This document shows positions 18,993 through 27,494 of a stretch of 64,000 nucleotides of DNA, piece after piece. The stretch lies in the NCBI GenBank assembly GCA_963811225.1, contig CAWEQO010000005.1:1-64000 (forward strand), given 5' to 3'. The DNA is from CAWEQO01 sp963811225. Lineage in GTDB: Bacteria > Chloroflexota > Anaerolineae > Anaerolineales > Anaerolineaceae. The notes under the pieces are model-generated. The model made no database searches and was not told where the DNA came from. It saw nothing but the letters and a program-made list of their open reading frames with translations. The first letter of the stretch is position 1; each line of letters begins with the position of its first letter. The position numbers and the translations under genes were made by a program.

Positions 18993-21174
18993 TTTTGCCC
19001 TCCTCCGCATCCTTTAGGCCGGCAAACACGCCCAACGTCGTCTCGATGAACAGCGGGCGCCTGGTCACGTCCACCACGTCATCGAAGGGGATGCCCTCTT
19101 CCTTGAACAGCCGGTGGATCAGCGTGTTGCAGGTCTTCGATCCGCAAGCGCCCATGCCCGCCCGGCTGATCGCCTTGATCTCGTTGATGTCTCGCATCCC
19201 ATTCCGGATTAAGGCCCGGATCTCCCCTGCGGTCACCCGCTCGCAGCGGCACACGATCGTATCGTCCGTCACGTGTTCCGTGTAGGCTTTGTCCGCCTCC
19301 AGGGGCTGGATTTCTTCGGGGTCTTGTATCCGGATGCCGGCGATCTCTCGGGCGTACTCTTTGGGCGCCATCACTTGCACCACCAGCGTCCGGTCGTTGA
19401 TCTTGGGAGCGTGCACGCCCATCACCGGCACGTCGCCCAGCCGGTTGCCTTCCACGTCCAGCACAGTGACGATGTCGTGCTTGGCAATCGAGGCACGCGT
19501 GAATTCGTACGGGATGGACACCAGCGGCACGTCTTTGTTTGGGCGGTAATCCACAATCGTGATTGCCAGCCCCGGGCAGCCGGCCACACAGCGCTCGCAC
19601 ACCGCGCAGCAGTAGTTGTTGCCCAAAAAGGTGGGCGTCTTGCGGATATCGGCTTCGTCCAGGAAGATCAGGCCGTTTGGGCATAAGGCCGTGCAGGGGT
19701 CGCATGGGATTTCTTGGGTACAATGGATCACGGGGAATGCCCCACCCGGGGTGTCATCCGATTCTTCCTCTTCCACGATACTGCCCGGCTTCGACTTCAA
19801 GATCTCCACCGTCCGGCGCCACTCCTCCGGGATTTCCGGCGCAGGGTAATCCAGCGCCTGGGCGATCTCCAGTCCCTTGATCTTGCCGGTAAACATCGCC
19901 GCGGATGCCTCGGCGATCTCCTCAGCGTCCCCGGCTGCGAACGCCCGCATCCCGAACTCCTTGGCCTTCAGATAGAACTCGTTGACCGGGTCTAACCCCA
20001 CGGCAATCAGGAGGCTGTCGCAGGCGAAGGTCTTTTCGGTGCCCGGGATGGGCCGGAAGCGATTGTCCACCTCTGCAATCGTCACGGATTCGACGTAATC
20101 TTTACCGTTGGCGCTCAGCACGGTGTGCGAGGTGTAAATTGGCACGCCCATGCGCGCCAGCTTGTCGCGGTGCACCTTGTACCCGCCACACTCCGGCATG
20201 GCCTCCACCAGCCCTTCCACGTGGATGCCTGCTTGCAAGGCGTGGTACCCCGCGATCAGGCCTACATTCCCGCCGCCGACGATGAACAGGTTCTCCGCCG
20301 GGCGTACCAGGTCGCGGTTGACCAGCGTCTGGAACGCTCCCGCCCCGTAAACTCCCGGCAGCGTGTTGCCCTCGAACGCCAGGAACTTCTCACGCGCTCC
20401 GGTCGCCACCAGCAGCGCATCGCACGTCACCAGCACGTACTCTTCGGCGCTGCGCAGAATGCCGACCTTCTTGTCGCTGTACACCGCCAACGCCGTGCTC
20501 TGCAGCCAGATCTCGATCCCCTCATGCGAGCGCAGCTCCTCTTCCAGCTGCCTGGCGATGTCGATGCCGCGCGTCCCGGCATGCGCCGCCTTGGTTGAGC
20601 CGAAGAAACGGTGGGTTTGCAGCACCAGCTTGCCGCCCAGGCGGTGCTTATCGTCCACCAGGATCGCCGGGATGCCCAGCTTGCCCAATTCGATGCCTGC
20701 CGACAGCCCGCTCGGGCCGCCGCCCAGGATCAACACCGGGGTGTGGATTTCTGCGATCTCCTTCGGTTGGGCTTCTTCCTGCACTTGCGGCAGCGCCGGC
20801 AGCCCGTCCGCCGGTTCCAGCCGCATGCCCGGCTTCACCAGTTCCATGCAGGATTTCACCGGCTTGCCGTTTGCCAGCACCATGCACTGGGCGCACTGCC
20901 CGTTCGCGCAGAAAATGCCTTGCGGCGAGCCGTCTTTGTGGTGGCGCCCAAACACTCGCACCCCGTTGGCAAACAGCGCCGCCGCGATGGTCTCACCTGC
21001 TTGGGCGCTCAGCTTTTGGCTTTGCCAGTAGATCTCCAGCATTTCCCGCTCGGGGATCGGCAGGATCGGGTGCTGGCGGATGCGATAATCGGCCGCCGGT
21101 TCATCCGTTGGGCGGCCCGCTTGTAATCGACCTGAGTTGTTAGGGTAGGTTTTTGGGGTTTGTTCCATATCCAA
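18985..21174 (-). CDS. Fused ferredoxin/FAD-NAD oxidoreductase/4Fe-4S/BFD protein (HcnA-HcnB-like alpha subunit)
   Basis: 729 residues in four modules. Residues about 45-120 form a 2Fe-2S ferredoxin with C89, C94, C97 and C109. About 145-450 is a pyridine-nucleotide-disulfide-type FAD domain (GGGPSG at 151-156, second GGGNVG). About 490-550 holds two 4Fe-4S motifs (CDPCTALCP and CERCVAGCP). The C-terminus is a BFD-like 2Fe-2S segment (CRCE ... CGSKTCN). In hydrogen cyanide synthase and related dehydrogenases these are separate small and alpha subunits; here they are one chain, with an extra 8Fe ferredoxin. It overlaps the beta subunit by 8 nt. A 6-bp hairpin lies in the leader. Confidence 0.85.
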   Translation of the reverse strand: MDMEQTPKTYPNNSGRLQAGRPTDEPAADYRIRQHPILPIPEREMLEIYWQSQKLSAQAGETIAAALFANGVRVFGRHHKDGSPQGIFCANGQCAQCMVLANGKPVKSCMELVKPGMRLEPADGLPALPQVQEEAQPKEIAEIHTPVLILGGGPSGLSAGIELGKLGIPAILVDDKHRLGGKLVLQTHRFFGSTKAAHAGTRGIDIARQLEEELRSHEGIEIWLQSTALAVYSDKKVGILRSAEEYVLVTCDALLVATGAREKFLAFEGNTLPGVYGAGAFQTLVNRDLVRPAENLFIVGGGNVGLIAGYHALQAGIHVEGLVEAMPECGGYKVHRDKLARMGVPIYTSHTVLSANGKDYVESVTIAEVDNRFRPIPGTEKTFACDSLLIAVGLDPVNEFYLKAKEFGMRAFAAGDAEEIAEASAAMFTGKIKGLEIAQALDYPAPEIPEEWRRTVEILKSKPGSIVEEEESDDTPGGAFPVIHCTQEIPCDPCTALCPNGLIFLDEADIRKTPTFLGNNYCCAVCERCVAGCPGLAITIVDYRPNKDVPLVSIPYEFTRASIAKHDIVTVLDVEGNRLGDVPVMGVHAPKINDRTLVVQVMAPKEYAREIAGIRIQDPEEIQPLEADKAYTEHVTDDTIVCRCERVTAGEIRALIRNGMRDINEIKAISRAGMGACGSKTCNTLIHRLFKEEGIPFDDVVDVTRRPLFIETTLGVFAGLKDAEEGKND

Positions 21175-21320
21175 TTCTTTGATCGGATTAATCGAATCTG
21201 AGACCGCACAATAGCCGTGCGGCGCCGACGAATTCTCTCATGCCATTGTAACCCGGACCCTAAATTCCACAATACTGCTATTCTGCCTGACTTCCTTTCC
21301 CATGTGTCATGATTTTTTTG

Positions 21321-21405
21321 TATCTCCTTACCGGCGCATGGACCTGTCCCTCTCGAAAGGAAAGGGTGGAAGACATACGCAGGTTCGTGCGCCGGTGAGG
21401 AGATA
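21321..21405. repeat. 26-bp-stem inverted repeat with G-U-only mismatches
   Basis: Arms 21321-21346 and 21380-21405. The three non-Watson-Crick positions are all G-U if read as plus-strand RNA, but A-C if read from the minus strand, which suggests selection as a plus-strand RNA structure. It lies in the divergent 428-nt gap between the dehydrogenase alpha subunit and pfkA. Confidence 0.65.
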
Positions 21406-21412
21406 CGGATTT

Positions 21413-21440
21413 TTGACAGGCGATTCACCCTATCCATGAT
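21413..21440 (+). promoter_or_regulatory. Candidate pfkA promoter
   Basis: TTGACA (21413-21418), 16-nt spacer, CATGAT (21435-21440, 4 of 6 matches). It would place the palindrome 21470-21561 in the pfkA 5' untranslated region. Confidence 0.4.
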
Positions 21441-21469
21441 AGAATTGAATCGCAGGCTGGGAAAAGCGA

Positions 21470-21561
21470 GTAACTGCTGAGGCAGTGGTGTCTTGGTAAA
21501 GAGAAAGCGCTACTGCTATGGCGCTTTCTCTTTACCAAGACACCACTGCCTCAGGCGTTAC
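21470..21561. repeat. 41-bp palindrome upstream of pfkA
   Basis: Arms 21470-21510 and 21521-21561 pair over 41 bp with two mismatches around a 10-nt loop. The outer end GTAACTGCTGAGGCAGTGG closely matches the end of the palindrome at 62677-62765 (GTAACTGTTCAGGCAGTGG), while the inner arms are unrelated. It lies 40 nt before the pfkA start, in a position unsuited to terminating the divergent upstream gene. Confidence 0.85.
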
Positions 21562-21602
21562 CACTACAAGCTTTTGGGGAGATTCCAAGGAGGAGGTATC
21601 AT

Positions 21603-22571
21603 ATGAATCGTATCGCAGTTCTGACAAGTGGGGGGGACGCTCCCGGTATGAACGCTGCCATCCGTGCCGTCGTGCGCACAGCCGTATCGAAGGGCGTCGA
21701 GGTCTTCGGTGTACGCGGCGGCTACGAGGGGCTGATTGAAGGCCGGATGATCCCGATGGGTGGCCGCGACGTCGCCGGCATCATCCAGCGCGGCGGCACC
21801 ATCCTGGGCAGCGCCCGCAGCCTCGAGTTCAAGACGGAAAAGGGGCGCATCCGCGCCATCCGCTCTCTCAACCAATACGGCATTCAGGGTCTGATCATCA
21901 TCGGCGGCAACGGCTCGCAGACCGGCTCGTACACGCTCTCACAGATGGACTTCCCCGTGGTGGGCGTCGCTTCCACCATCGATAACGATTTGTATGGCTC
22001 CGAGATTACCATCGGCGTCGACACAGCCCTTAACATCGCCCTTGAAGCGATCGACCGCCTGAAGATCACCGCCTCCTCTCACCAGCGCGCCTTCTTGCTG
22101 GAAGTCATGGGGCGTGACTGTGGCTACCTGGCCTTGATGTCGGGCATCGCCGGTGGAGCGGAGATGGTCGTCATTCCCGAGGTGGACATTACGCCCGAGC
22201 AAGTCGCCAAGGGCATCGAGGCCGCCTACGAGGCCGGCAAATCGCACGCTATCATCGTGGTCGCGGAGGGCGCCAAGTATAACGCCCAGAGGCTGGACGA
22301 GTATTTTGTCGAGCACCGTGAGCGCCTTGGCTTCGATCTACGTGTAGCCATTCTCGGACACATCCAGCGCGGCGGCAATCCCGGCGCCTTCGACCGCATC
22401 CTCGCCAGCCGCCTGGGCGCCCATGCCGTCGATCATATGCTGGACGGAGACCACGGCATCCTCATGGGCCTGATAAAAGACCAGATCACCTCGACCCCGC
22501 TTTCAGAGGTCGTCAGCAATAAAAAGACCCTCAACCCCAAGATGCTCGAGCTCGCTCAAATCCTGGACTGA
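21603..22571 (+). CDS. pfkA: 6-phosphofructokinase
   Basis: 322 residues, the size of compact bacterial PFK. ATP-site TSGGDAPGMN (8-17), TIDND (125-129, catalytic D127) and MGRDCGYLAL are present. The phosphodonor-selectivity loop reads GGNGS (101-105): residue 104 is Gly as in ATP-PFK, whereas PPi enzymes have Asp, but residue 103, Asp in E. coli PfkA, is Asn. Expected role: fructose-6-phosphate to fructose-1,6-bisphosphate in glycolysis. AGGAGGT precedes the ATG. A hairpin terminator follows the stop by 21 nt. Confidence 0.93.
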   Translation: MNRIAVLTSGGDAPGMNAAIRAVVRTAVSKGVEVFGVRGGYEGLIEGRMIPMGGRDVAGIIQRGGTILGSARSLEFKTEKGRIRAIRSLNQYGIQGLIIIGGNGSQTGSYTLSQMDFPVVGVASTIDNDLYGSEITIGVDTALNIALEAIDRLKITASSHQRAFLLEVMGRDCGYLALMSGIAGGAEMVVIPEVDITPEQVAKGIEAAYEAGKSHAIIVVAEGAKYNAQRLDEYFVEHRERLGFDLRVAILGHIQRGGNPGAFDRILASRLGAHAVDHMLDGDHGILMGLIKDQITSTPLSEVVSNKKTLNPKMLELAQILD

Positions 22572-22592
22572 TGCAGAAGGCGAGAGGGGGAG

Positions 22593-22632
22593 ACACGGAG
22601 ATGCGGTGACTGTAGTCACCGCATCTCCGTGT
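22593..22632. terminator. Bidirectional terminator between pfkA and prfB
   Basis: A 19-bp stem ACACGGAGATGCGGTGACT/AGTCACCGCATCTCCGTGT with TTTTA after it on the plus strand. It lies between convergent genes and ends one base before the prfB stop codon. Confidence 0.8.
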
Positions 22633-22633
22633 T

Positions 22634-23726
22634 TTACTCTTTTACTGTGTCTCCCCGCAAATACGCCTCGATGAACTCATCGATCTCCCCATCCAAGACC
22701 GCCTGCGTATTCCCTTCCTCGTACTCCGTGCGGTGATCTTTCACCATCTGATAGGGGTGCAGCACGTACGAACGGATCTGGTTGCCCCATTCCGCTTTCG
22801 TATATTCGCCACGCAGATCTGACAGCTCTTTCTCTTGCTGTTCACGCTCGATCTCCAGCAGCCGGGCCCGCAGCACGCGCATGGCATTCTCGCGGTTCTG
22901 CATCTGCGAGCGTTCATTCTGGCACGTGACCACCATCCCGGTTGGCAGGTAGGTGATGCGCACCGCGGTGGCATTCTTCTGCACGTTTTGCCCGCCCGCA
23001 CCCGACGACTTGTACACGTCGATCCGCAAGTCGTTCGGGTCGATCTGCACTTCCAGATCGTCGTCGCCTGTGTCCGGCAGCACTTCCACCTGTGCAAACG
23101 AGGTGTGCCTGCGGTGAGCCGCGTCGAACGGCGACAGGCGCACCAGGCGGTGTACGCCCTTCTCTGGACGCAGGTAGCCGTAAGCGTAGCGCCCATCGAT
23201 TGCAATCGTCACGCTCTTGATCCCGGCTTCCTCCCCTTCGGTCCGGTCCAGGATCTCGGCCTGGTAGCCCCGGCGCTCGGCCCAGCGCAGGTACAGGCGC
23301 TCCAGCATCGAGGCCCAATCCTGCAAGTCGGTCCCGCCTGCCCCAGCGTTGATCGACAGCAGGGCGTTGCCCTTGTCGTAGCGCCCAGACAGGTGCACGT
23401 CGATCTCGCGCTTAGCCAGCTCCGCCTCGATCTGGGCGACTTCCGACTCGAGGTCTTGGCGCAGGCTTTCATCTTCCATCTGCGCCAGCTCCAGTGTGTC
23501 GTTCAGGCGCTTTTCCAGACCGCGCCACTGCTCAACCTCTTCGCGCAAATCGGCCAGGTTCTTCATGACCTTCAATGCTCGCTCGCGGTTGTCCCACAGG
23601 TCGGGCTCTTCTGATTCTTTCTGTAGTTGTTGGAGGTGGGTTTTTTTTATCGGTAAGTCAAAGATACACCAGTAAATTCTGGAGTGTTTCACTGCTATTT
23701 TTCAAGCGTTCGATCAAATCTTGCAT
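22634..23726 (-). CDS. prfB: Peptide chain release factor 2 (with programmed +1 frameshift)
   Basis: The zero frame starts at ATG 23726 (AGGAG 5 nt upstream; another ATG is 3 nt earlier) and encodes 22 codons ending in TAT CTT TGA. Skipping one base at CTT-T continues at GAC for another 341 codons, giving a 363-residue RF2 of normal length. GGQ is at residues 244-246 (SSGAGGQNVQ), and the SPF codon-recognition tripeptide occurs in RLSPFDAAHRRH. The protein releases peptides at UGA and UAA, and the internal UGA makes its synthesis self-regulating. It is the last gene of the rlmN-ftsY-prfB run. Confidence 0.95.
23657..23667 (-). promoter_or_regulatory. prfB +1 recoding site
   Basis: Minus strand GTATCTTTGAC: zero-frame codons TAT CTT TGA, then shift to CTT (T) GAC. 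The heptamer CTTTGAC is the conserved bacterial RF2 slip site. The stimulatory Shine-Dalgarno, AGGGGG in E. coli, is reduced here to GGTG directly before TAT. Confidence 0.92.
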
Positions 23727-23770
23727 CATTTCTCCTGTCATCGAAAGGAGCTGCGCCGCTCCGAAATTTC

Positions 23771-24694
23771 CTATGCGTTCTTTGTTAAAATACCGTCTAC
23801 AAAAGCTTCCCGGTCGAAGAGCGTCAAATCGTCGGGCTTCTCACCCAATCCTGCGAACAGGATCGGCAAGCCCAGTTCCTTCTGGATGGCGAAGGCCATC
23901 CCGCCCCGGGCCGACGAATCCAGCTTGGCAAGGATCACGCCGTTCACCTTGACTGCCTCCTTGAACGCCCGCGCTTGCAGCAGCGCATTCTGACCGGTTG
24001 TGGCGTCCAGCACCAGCCAGGTGGCTGCCGGTCCGCCTGGTTGGGCCTTGCCCGCCACCCGGTGAACCTTCTTCAGTTCTTCCATCAAGTTGTAGCGCGT
24101 GTGTAAGCGCCCGGCTGTATCGACCAGCAGTAAATCCAGCTTTCGCGACTGCGCCGACTGGATCGCATCGTAGGTGACCGCGCCTGGGTCGCCGCCCGGC
24201 GCACCCGCCAGGATTGGCAGGTTCAGTCGCTCGGCCCATACTTCCAGCTGATCGACCGCTGCAGCCCGGTAGGTGTCGGCCGCCACCAGCAGCACTTTCT
24301 TGCCAAGCTGCGCGTAGCGTTTGCCCAGCTTGGCTGCGGTAGTGGTCTTGCCCGAGCCGTTGACGCCTACTAACAGCACCACTGCCGGGTGCTGCGAGTT
24401 GATCACTTCTTCAATGTCGGGGGTGGGGTCCAGCCGCTTGAGCAGCTCGTCCCGCAGCGCATCCTGCAGCTCGTCCGAGCGGGTCAGGCCGCGCTCGAAC
24501 ACCGTCTCTTTCAGCGCTGCCACGATCTCCTCGGTCGTCTCGATACCCAGATCGGCCTGCACCAGGATCGCTTCGAGCTCATCCCAGGTGTCCTCATCGA
24601 TCTCGGTCGCGCCAAACACGGTCGCAATGCGCCCGAACGCCGTTTTACGGGTCTTGTTCAGACCCTCTCGCCATTTGTTTAAGAAATCAACCAT
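23771..24694 (-). CDS. ftsY: Signal recognition particle receptor FtsY
   Basis: 307 residues, the short form lacking the long acidic A domain. The helical N domain (about 1-95) is followed by the SRP GTPase: G1 GVNGSGKTT near residue 115, AADTYRAAAVDQL, G3 DTAGR, G4 with LAKLDSSARGG, and closing LGEKPDDLTLFD. It docks the SRP-ribosome complex at the membrane and stimulates GTP hydrolysis by Ffh. The gene ends 44 nt before prfB and starts 56 nt after rlmN, so they form one transcription unit. Confidence 0.96.
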   Translation of the reverse strand: MVDFLNKWREGLNKTRKTAFGRIATVFGATEIDEDTWDELEAILVQADLGIETTEEIVAALKETVFERGLTRSDELQDALRDELLKRLDPTPDIEEVINSQHPAVVLLVGVNGSGKTTTAAKLGKRYAQLGKKVLLVAADTYRAAAVDQLEVWAERLNLPILAGAPGGDPGAVTYDAIQSAQSRKLDLLLVDTAGRLHTRYNLMEELKKVHRVAGKAQPGGPAATWLVLDATTGQNALLQARAFKEAVKVNGVILAKLDSSARGGMAFAIQKELGLPILFAGLGEKPDDLTLFDREAFVDGILTKNA

Positions 24695-24750
24695 GGTTCG
24701 GATTATAACATGAGGGTGCTTTATTTCGTGAGTAATGACGGGCGCACATG

Positions 24751-25806
24751 CTAGGCGGCCTCTTCAGCCTCGGTCGCCAGCTGCCCACAGCCTGCCTGGA
24801 TATCGATGCCCCGCCGGATGCGGATACTGCAAGGGATGCCCAGCTTCTCCAGTGCTGCCTTGAACGCCTCCGCCCGCTTGCGGGTGGTGGCTTGTCCGGC
24901 GAACTTCTTAGTCGGATTCAGTGGGATCACGTTGACGTGGCACAGCATGCCTTTCAACAGGTACGCCAGCTCCCGCGCCTGCTCCTCGCTGTCGTTGACA
25001 TCCTGGATCAGTGCCCACTCGAACGTCACCCGCCGCCCGGTCTGCTCGGTGTAATCCTTTGCCGCCTGGATCAGCTGGCCGATCGAGTACTTCTTGTTGA
25101 TCGGCATCATCGCCGAGCGTTCTTCGTCCCGCGTGGCATGCAGGCTAATCGCCAGGTTGATCTGGCGCTTCTCGGCTGCAAACTGGCGGATCTTCGGCAC
25201 GAGACCCACGGTCGACACGGTGAAGCGCCGCTCGCCCAGCCTGAAGCCCTCAGGGTCGTTCAACCGGTCGATGGCAGCCATGGTAGCGTCGTAATTATGC
25301 AGCGGCTCGCCCATGCCCATCACCACCACGTTGGTCACCTTCTCACCCTGCTCCTTCAGCTCACGGGCGAAATACAGCACCTGTGCCACGATCTCACCGC
25401 TGCTCAGGTTGCGTTTAAAGCCCATTTGCCCGGTGGCGCAGAACACGCAGCCCATGGCGCAGCCCGCCTGCGACGAGATGCACAGCGTCCGCCGCTCGGT
25501 GTAACGCATCAACACCGTCTCGATCGTGCGCTCATCCGCCAGGCGGAACAGGGTCTTAGCCGTTTCACCGTCCTCCGAGCGCAGCTCACGCTCGGGCGCC
25601 AGCGCCTTAAAATGAAAATGCTCCGCCAGCTTCTCGCGCAGCTTGAGCGGCAGCGAGCTGAACTCCTCCGGTTGGTTCCAGAGCTGTTGGTACAGACCCT
25701 GCCAGACCTGCGCTGCCCGGTAGGAGGGCTCTCCCCATTCTTTAAAGATTTCTTTCAGCTCATCCAACGTCAAATCGTAGATGAGCGGTTTGGTATTTAC
25801 CTTCAT
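24751..25806 (-). CDS. rlmN: Dual-specificity 23S rRNA/tRNA m2A methyltransferase RlmN
   Basis: 351 residues. The radical-SAM Cys cluster appears as AGCAMGCVFCATG near residues 113-125 (C-x3-C-x2-C), preceded by an N-terminal helical domain (LDELKEIFKEWGEPSYRAAQ) typical of RlmN. GMGEPLHNYD and VIPLNP are family signatures, and C-terminal IRRGIDIQAGCGQLA carries the second conserved Cys used for methyl transfer. It makes 2-methyladenosine in 23S rRNA and some tRNAs. ATG start; the upstream 152-nt gap has no clear promoter. Confidence 0.95.
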   Translation of the reverse strand: MKVNTKPLIYDLTLDELKEIFKEWGEPSYRAAQVWQGLYQQLWNQPEEFSSLPLKLREKLAEHFHFKALAPERELRSEDGETAKTLFRLADERTIETVLMRYTERRTLCISSQAGCAMGCVFCATGQMGFKRNLSSGEIVAQVLYFARELKEQGEKVTNVVVMGMGEPLHNYDATMAAIDRLNDPEGFRLGERRFTVSTVGLVPKIRQFAAEKRQINLAISLHATRDEERSAMMPINKKYSIGQLIQAAKDYTEQTGRRVTFEWALIQDVNDSEEQARELAYLLKGMLCHVNVIPLNPTKKFAGQATTRKRAEAFKAALEKLGIPCSIRIRRGIDIQAGCGQLATEAEEAA

Positions 25807-25958
25807 CAGATTACTCTTAACACCACTCTCAAAACCAGGTTTTCTCAGAAGGGCACGGCTTATGGAGGAATGATCCGGGGGATCTTCTCTGACTGCCGTG
25901 TTCTTATCGATTCTTCCAAATACACTCGATAATTATGATACTTAACTGATAAATTATA

Positions 25959-26744
25959 TCACATCCCCAACACCATCGCCAGGTCCGGCGCGACGATATC
26001 TGGGGCGGGTCTCCATTCGGCAACCGCCTCCGGCGTCGATACCCCCGTCAGCACCACCGCCGTCCGGCAGCCGATCTTCTGCGCCGAAGCGATGTCCGTG
26101 TCCAGCCGATCACCGATCGCCAGGGTCGTCTCGGGCGCAGTGCCCATGCGCTCCAGCGCCATGCGCATCATCGGTGGATAGGGTTTGCCCGCAATGGCCG
26201 GCTCGGTCTGTGCTGCGGCCGCAATCGCCGCCAGGATCGCCCCTGTCCCCGGGCCCAACCCCTCCGGCTGCGGGAAGGTGACATCCGGGTTGGTGCCCAC
26301 AAACTTCGCTCCTGCCCGGATCAGCCGGTTCGCCTGAGACAGCTTGGCGAAGTCGAACGCCCGGTCCAGCCCCACCACCACGGCCAGCACGTTCTCCTCG
26401 GCAAACGGGTAGCCCGCTTCCGACAACTGCTGCCGCAGACCATTCGAGCCGATCACGTACACCGGCCCGCCCTTCGGGTAATGCTGCTTCAGCAGGTAGA
26501 TCGCCGCCATCGACGAGTTGATCACCTTATCGTCCGGCAGGTCGATCCCAAAGGTGCGCAGCTTATCCAGGTGCTCGCGCGGTGTGCGCACCGAGTTGTT
26601 GGTCGCCAGCACGAACTTCAGCCCCAGCGCCTGAATGCGTGCGAACACTGCCTGCAGGTCGCCGATCGGCTCGTCACCTCGCCACAGCACCCCGTCCATG
26701 TCCAAAATCAAGCCTTCCATCCGAGGGGATAGGGTTTCGATCAT
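25959..26744 (-). CDS. HAD subfamily IIA phosphatase (NagD-like)
   Basis: 261 residues. Motif I DMDGVLW (D15, D17), motif II ATNNS, a C2-type cap between, motif III Lys in GKPYPPMM and motif IV GDRLDTDIASA. This set defines the NagD/phosphoglycolate or p-nitrophenyl phosphatase-like IIA group that dephosphorylates small metabolites. The substrate is unknown. It follows clpP by 86 nt with a 9-bp hairpin in between, so expression may be attenuated relative to clpP. Confidence 0.86.
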   Translation of the reverse strand: MIETLSPRMEGLILDMDGVLWRGDEPIGDLQAVFARIQALGLKFVLATNNSVRTPREHLDKLRTFGIDLPDDKVINSSMAAIYLLKQHYPKGGPVYVIGSNGLRQQLSEAGYPFAEENVLAVVVGLDRAFDFAKLSQANRLIRAGAKFVGTNPDVTFPQPEGLGPGTGAILAAIAAAAQTEPAIAGKPYPPMMRMALERMGTAPETTLAIGDRLDTDIASAQKIGCRTAVVLTGVSTPEAVAEWRPAPDIVAPDLAMVLGM

Positions 26745-26767
26745 GCTTTCTTGCGCTCCTCACGACA

Positions 26768-26798
26768 CAGGCCGGACAGCATATTGCCATCCGGCCTG
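26768..26798 (-). terminator. Hairpin between clpP and the HAD gene
   Basis: CAGGCCGGA pairs with TCCGGCCTG (9 bp) around a 13-nt loop, 33 nt after the clpP stop. No U-tract follows, so termination would be partial. Confidence 0.5.
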
Positions 26799-26830
26799 AA
26801 ACCTGTTCAATCGAAAATGCAGCGTTCCGG

Positions 26831-27448
26831 TTATTCTTTATCCGGCATCTGCAGCACCTGGTCCACCAGGCCGTAATCCACCGCCTGCTGGGCGTCCAGG
26901 TAGAAGTCGCGCTCGGTGTCGCGCTCGATGGTCTCCAGCGGCTGCTTGGTGGCATCCGACAGGATCTTATTCAGGCTTGATTTCAGGCGCAAGATCTCGC
27001 GTGCCTGGATCTCGATGTCGCTGGCCTGACCCTGTGCGCCGCCCAGCGGCTGGTGCATATGGATCGTGGCATGCGGCAGGGCATAGCGGTGGCCCTTGGT
27101 CCCTGCGGCCAGCAGGACCGTGCCGAACGAGGCGGTCACGCCTACGGCCACGGTGCTGATCCGGTTGGGGATCATCTTCATCGTGTCGTAGATGGCCAGG
27201 CCGGCATAGATCACGCCGCCCGGGGAATTGATGTACATCTGGATCTCGCGCTCGGAGTCTTCGCGGCTCAGATAGAGCAGCTCGGCCACGATCAGGTTTG
27301 CGATCTGATCGTCGATCGGGGTACCCAGGAAGATGATCCGTTCGCGCAGCAGCAGCGAATAGATATCGTACACCCGCTCGCCGCGACCGGAAGATTCGAT
27401 CACGTGCGGGATAACAGACTTAAAGTCAGGAATAGACATGAGTTTCAC
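26831..27448 (-). CDS. clpP: ATP-dependent Clp protease proteolytic subunit
   Basis: 205 residues. Catalytic triad S107 (TASFGTVLL), H132 (IHMHQP) and D181 (ERDFYL), each ten positions after the E. coli residues, so the enzyme should be active. The usual ASMG around Ser is ASFG. The INSPGG loop is at 74-79. It forms a tetradecameric chamber working with ClpX or ClpA/C, neither of which is in the window. The gene follows tig by 46 nt, a widespread tig-clpP arrangement linking nascent-chain folding and proteolysis. Confidence 0.95.
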   Translation of the reverse strand: MKLMSIPDFKSVIPHVIESSGRGERVYDIYSLLLRERIIFLGTPIDDQIANLIVAELLYLSREDSEREIQMYINSPGGVIYAGLAIYDTMKMIPNRISTVAVGVTASFGTVLLAAGTKGHRYALPHATIHMHQPLGGAQGQASDIEIQAREILRLKSSLNKILSDATKQPLETIERDTERDFYLDAQQAVDYGLVDQVLQMPDKE

Positions 27449-27494
27449 CTTTCTTGCTCACCAACGAACAATAACTTGCTCTTACCGGCGTTTC

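Noticed and set aside
22634..23692. RF2 as a single uninterrupted frame starting at 23692
   Set aside because: That start lacks a ribosome site and loses the conserved N-terminus; the upstream frame with CTTTGAC explains the gene fully.
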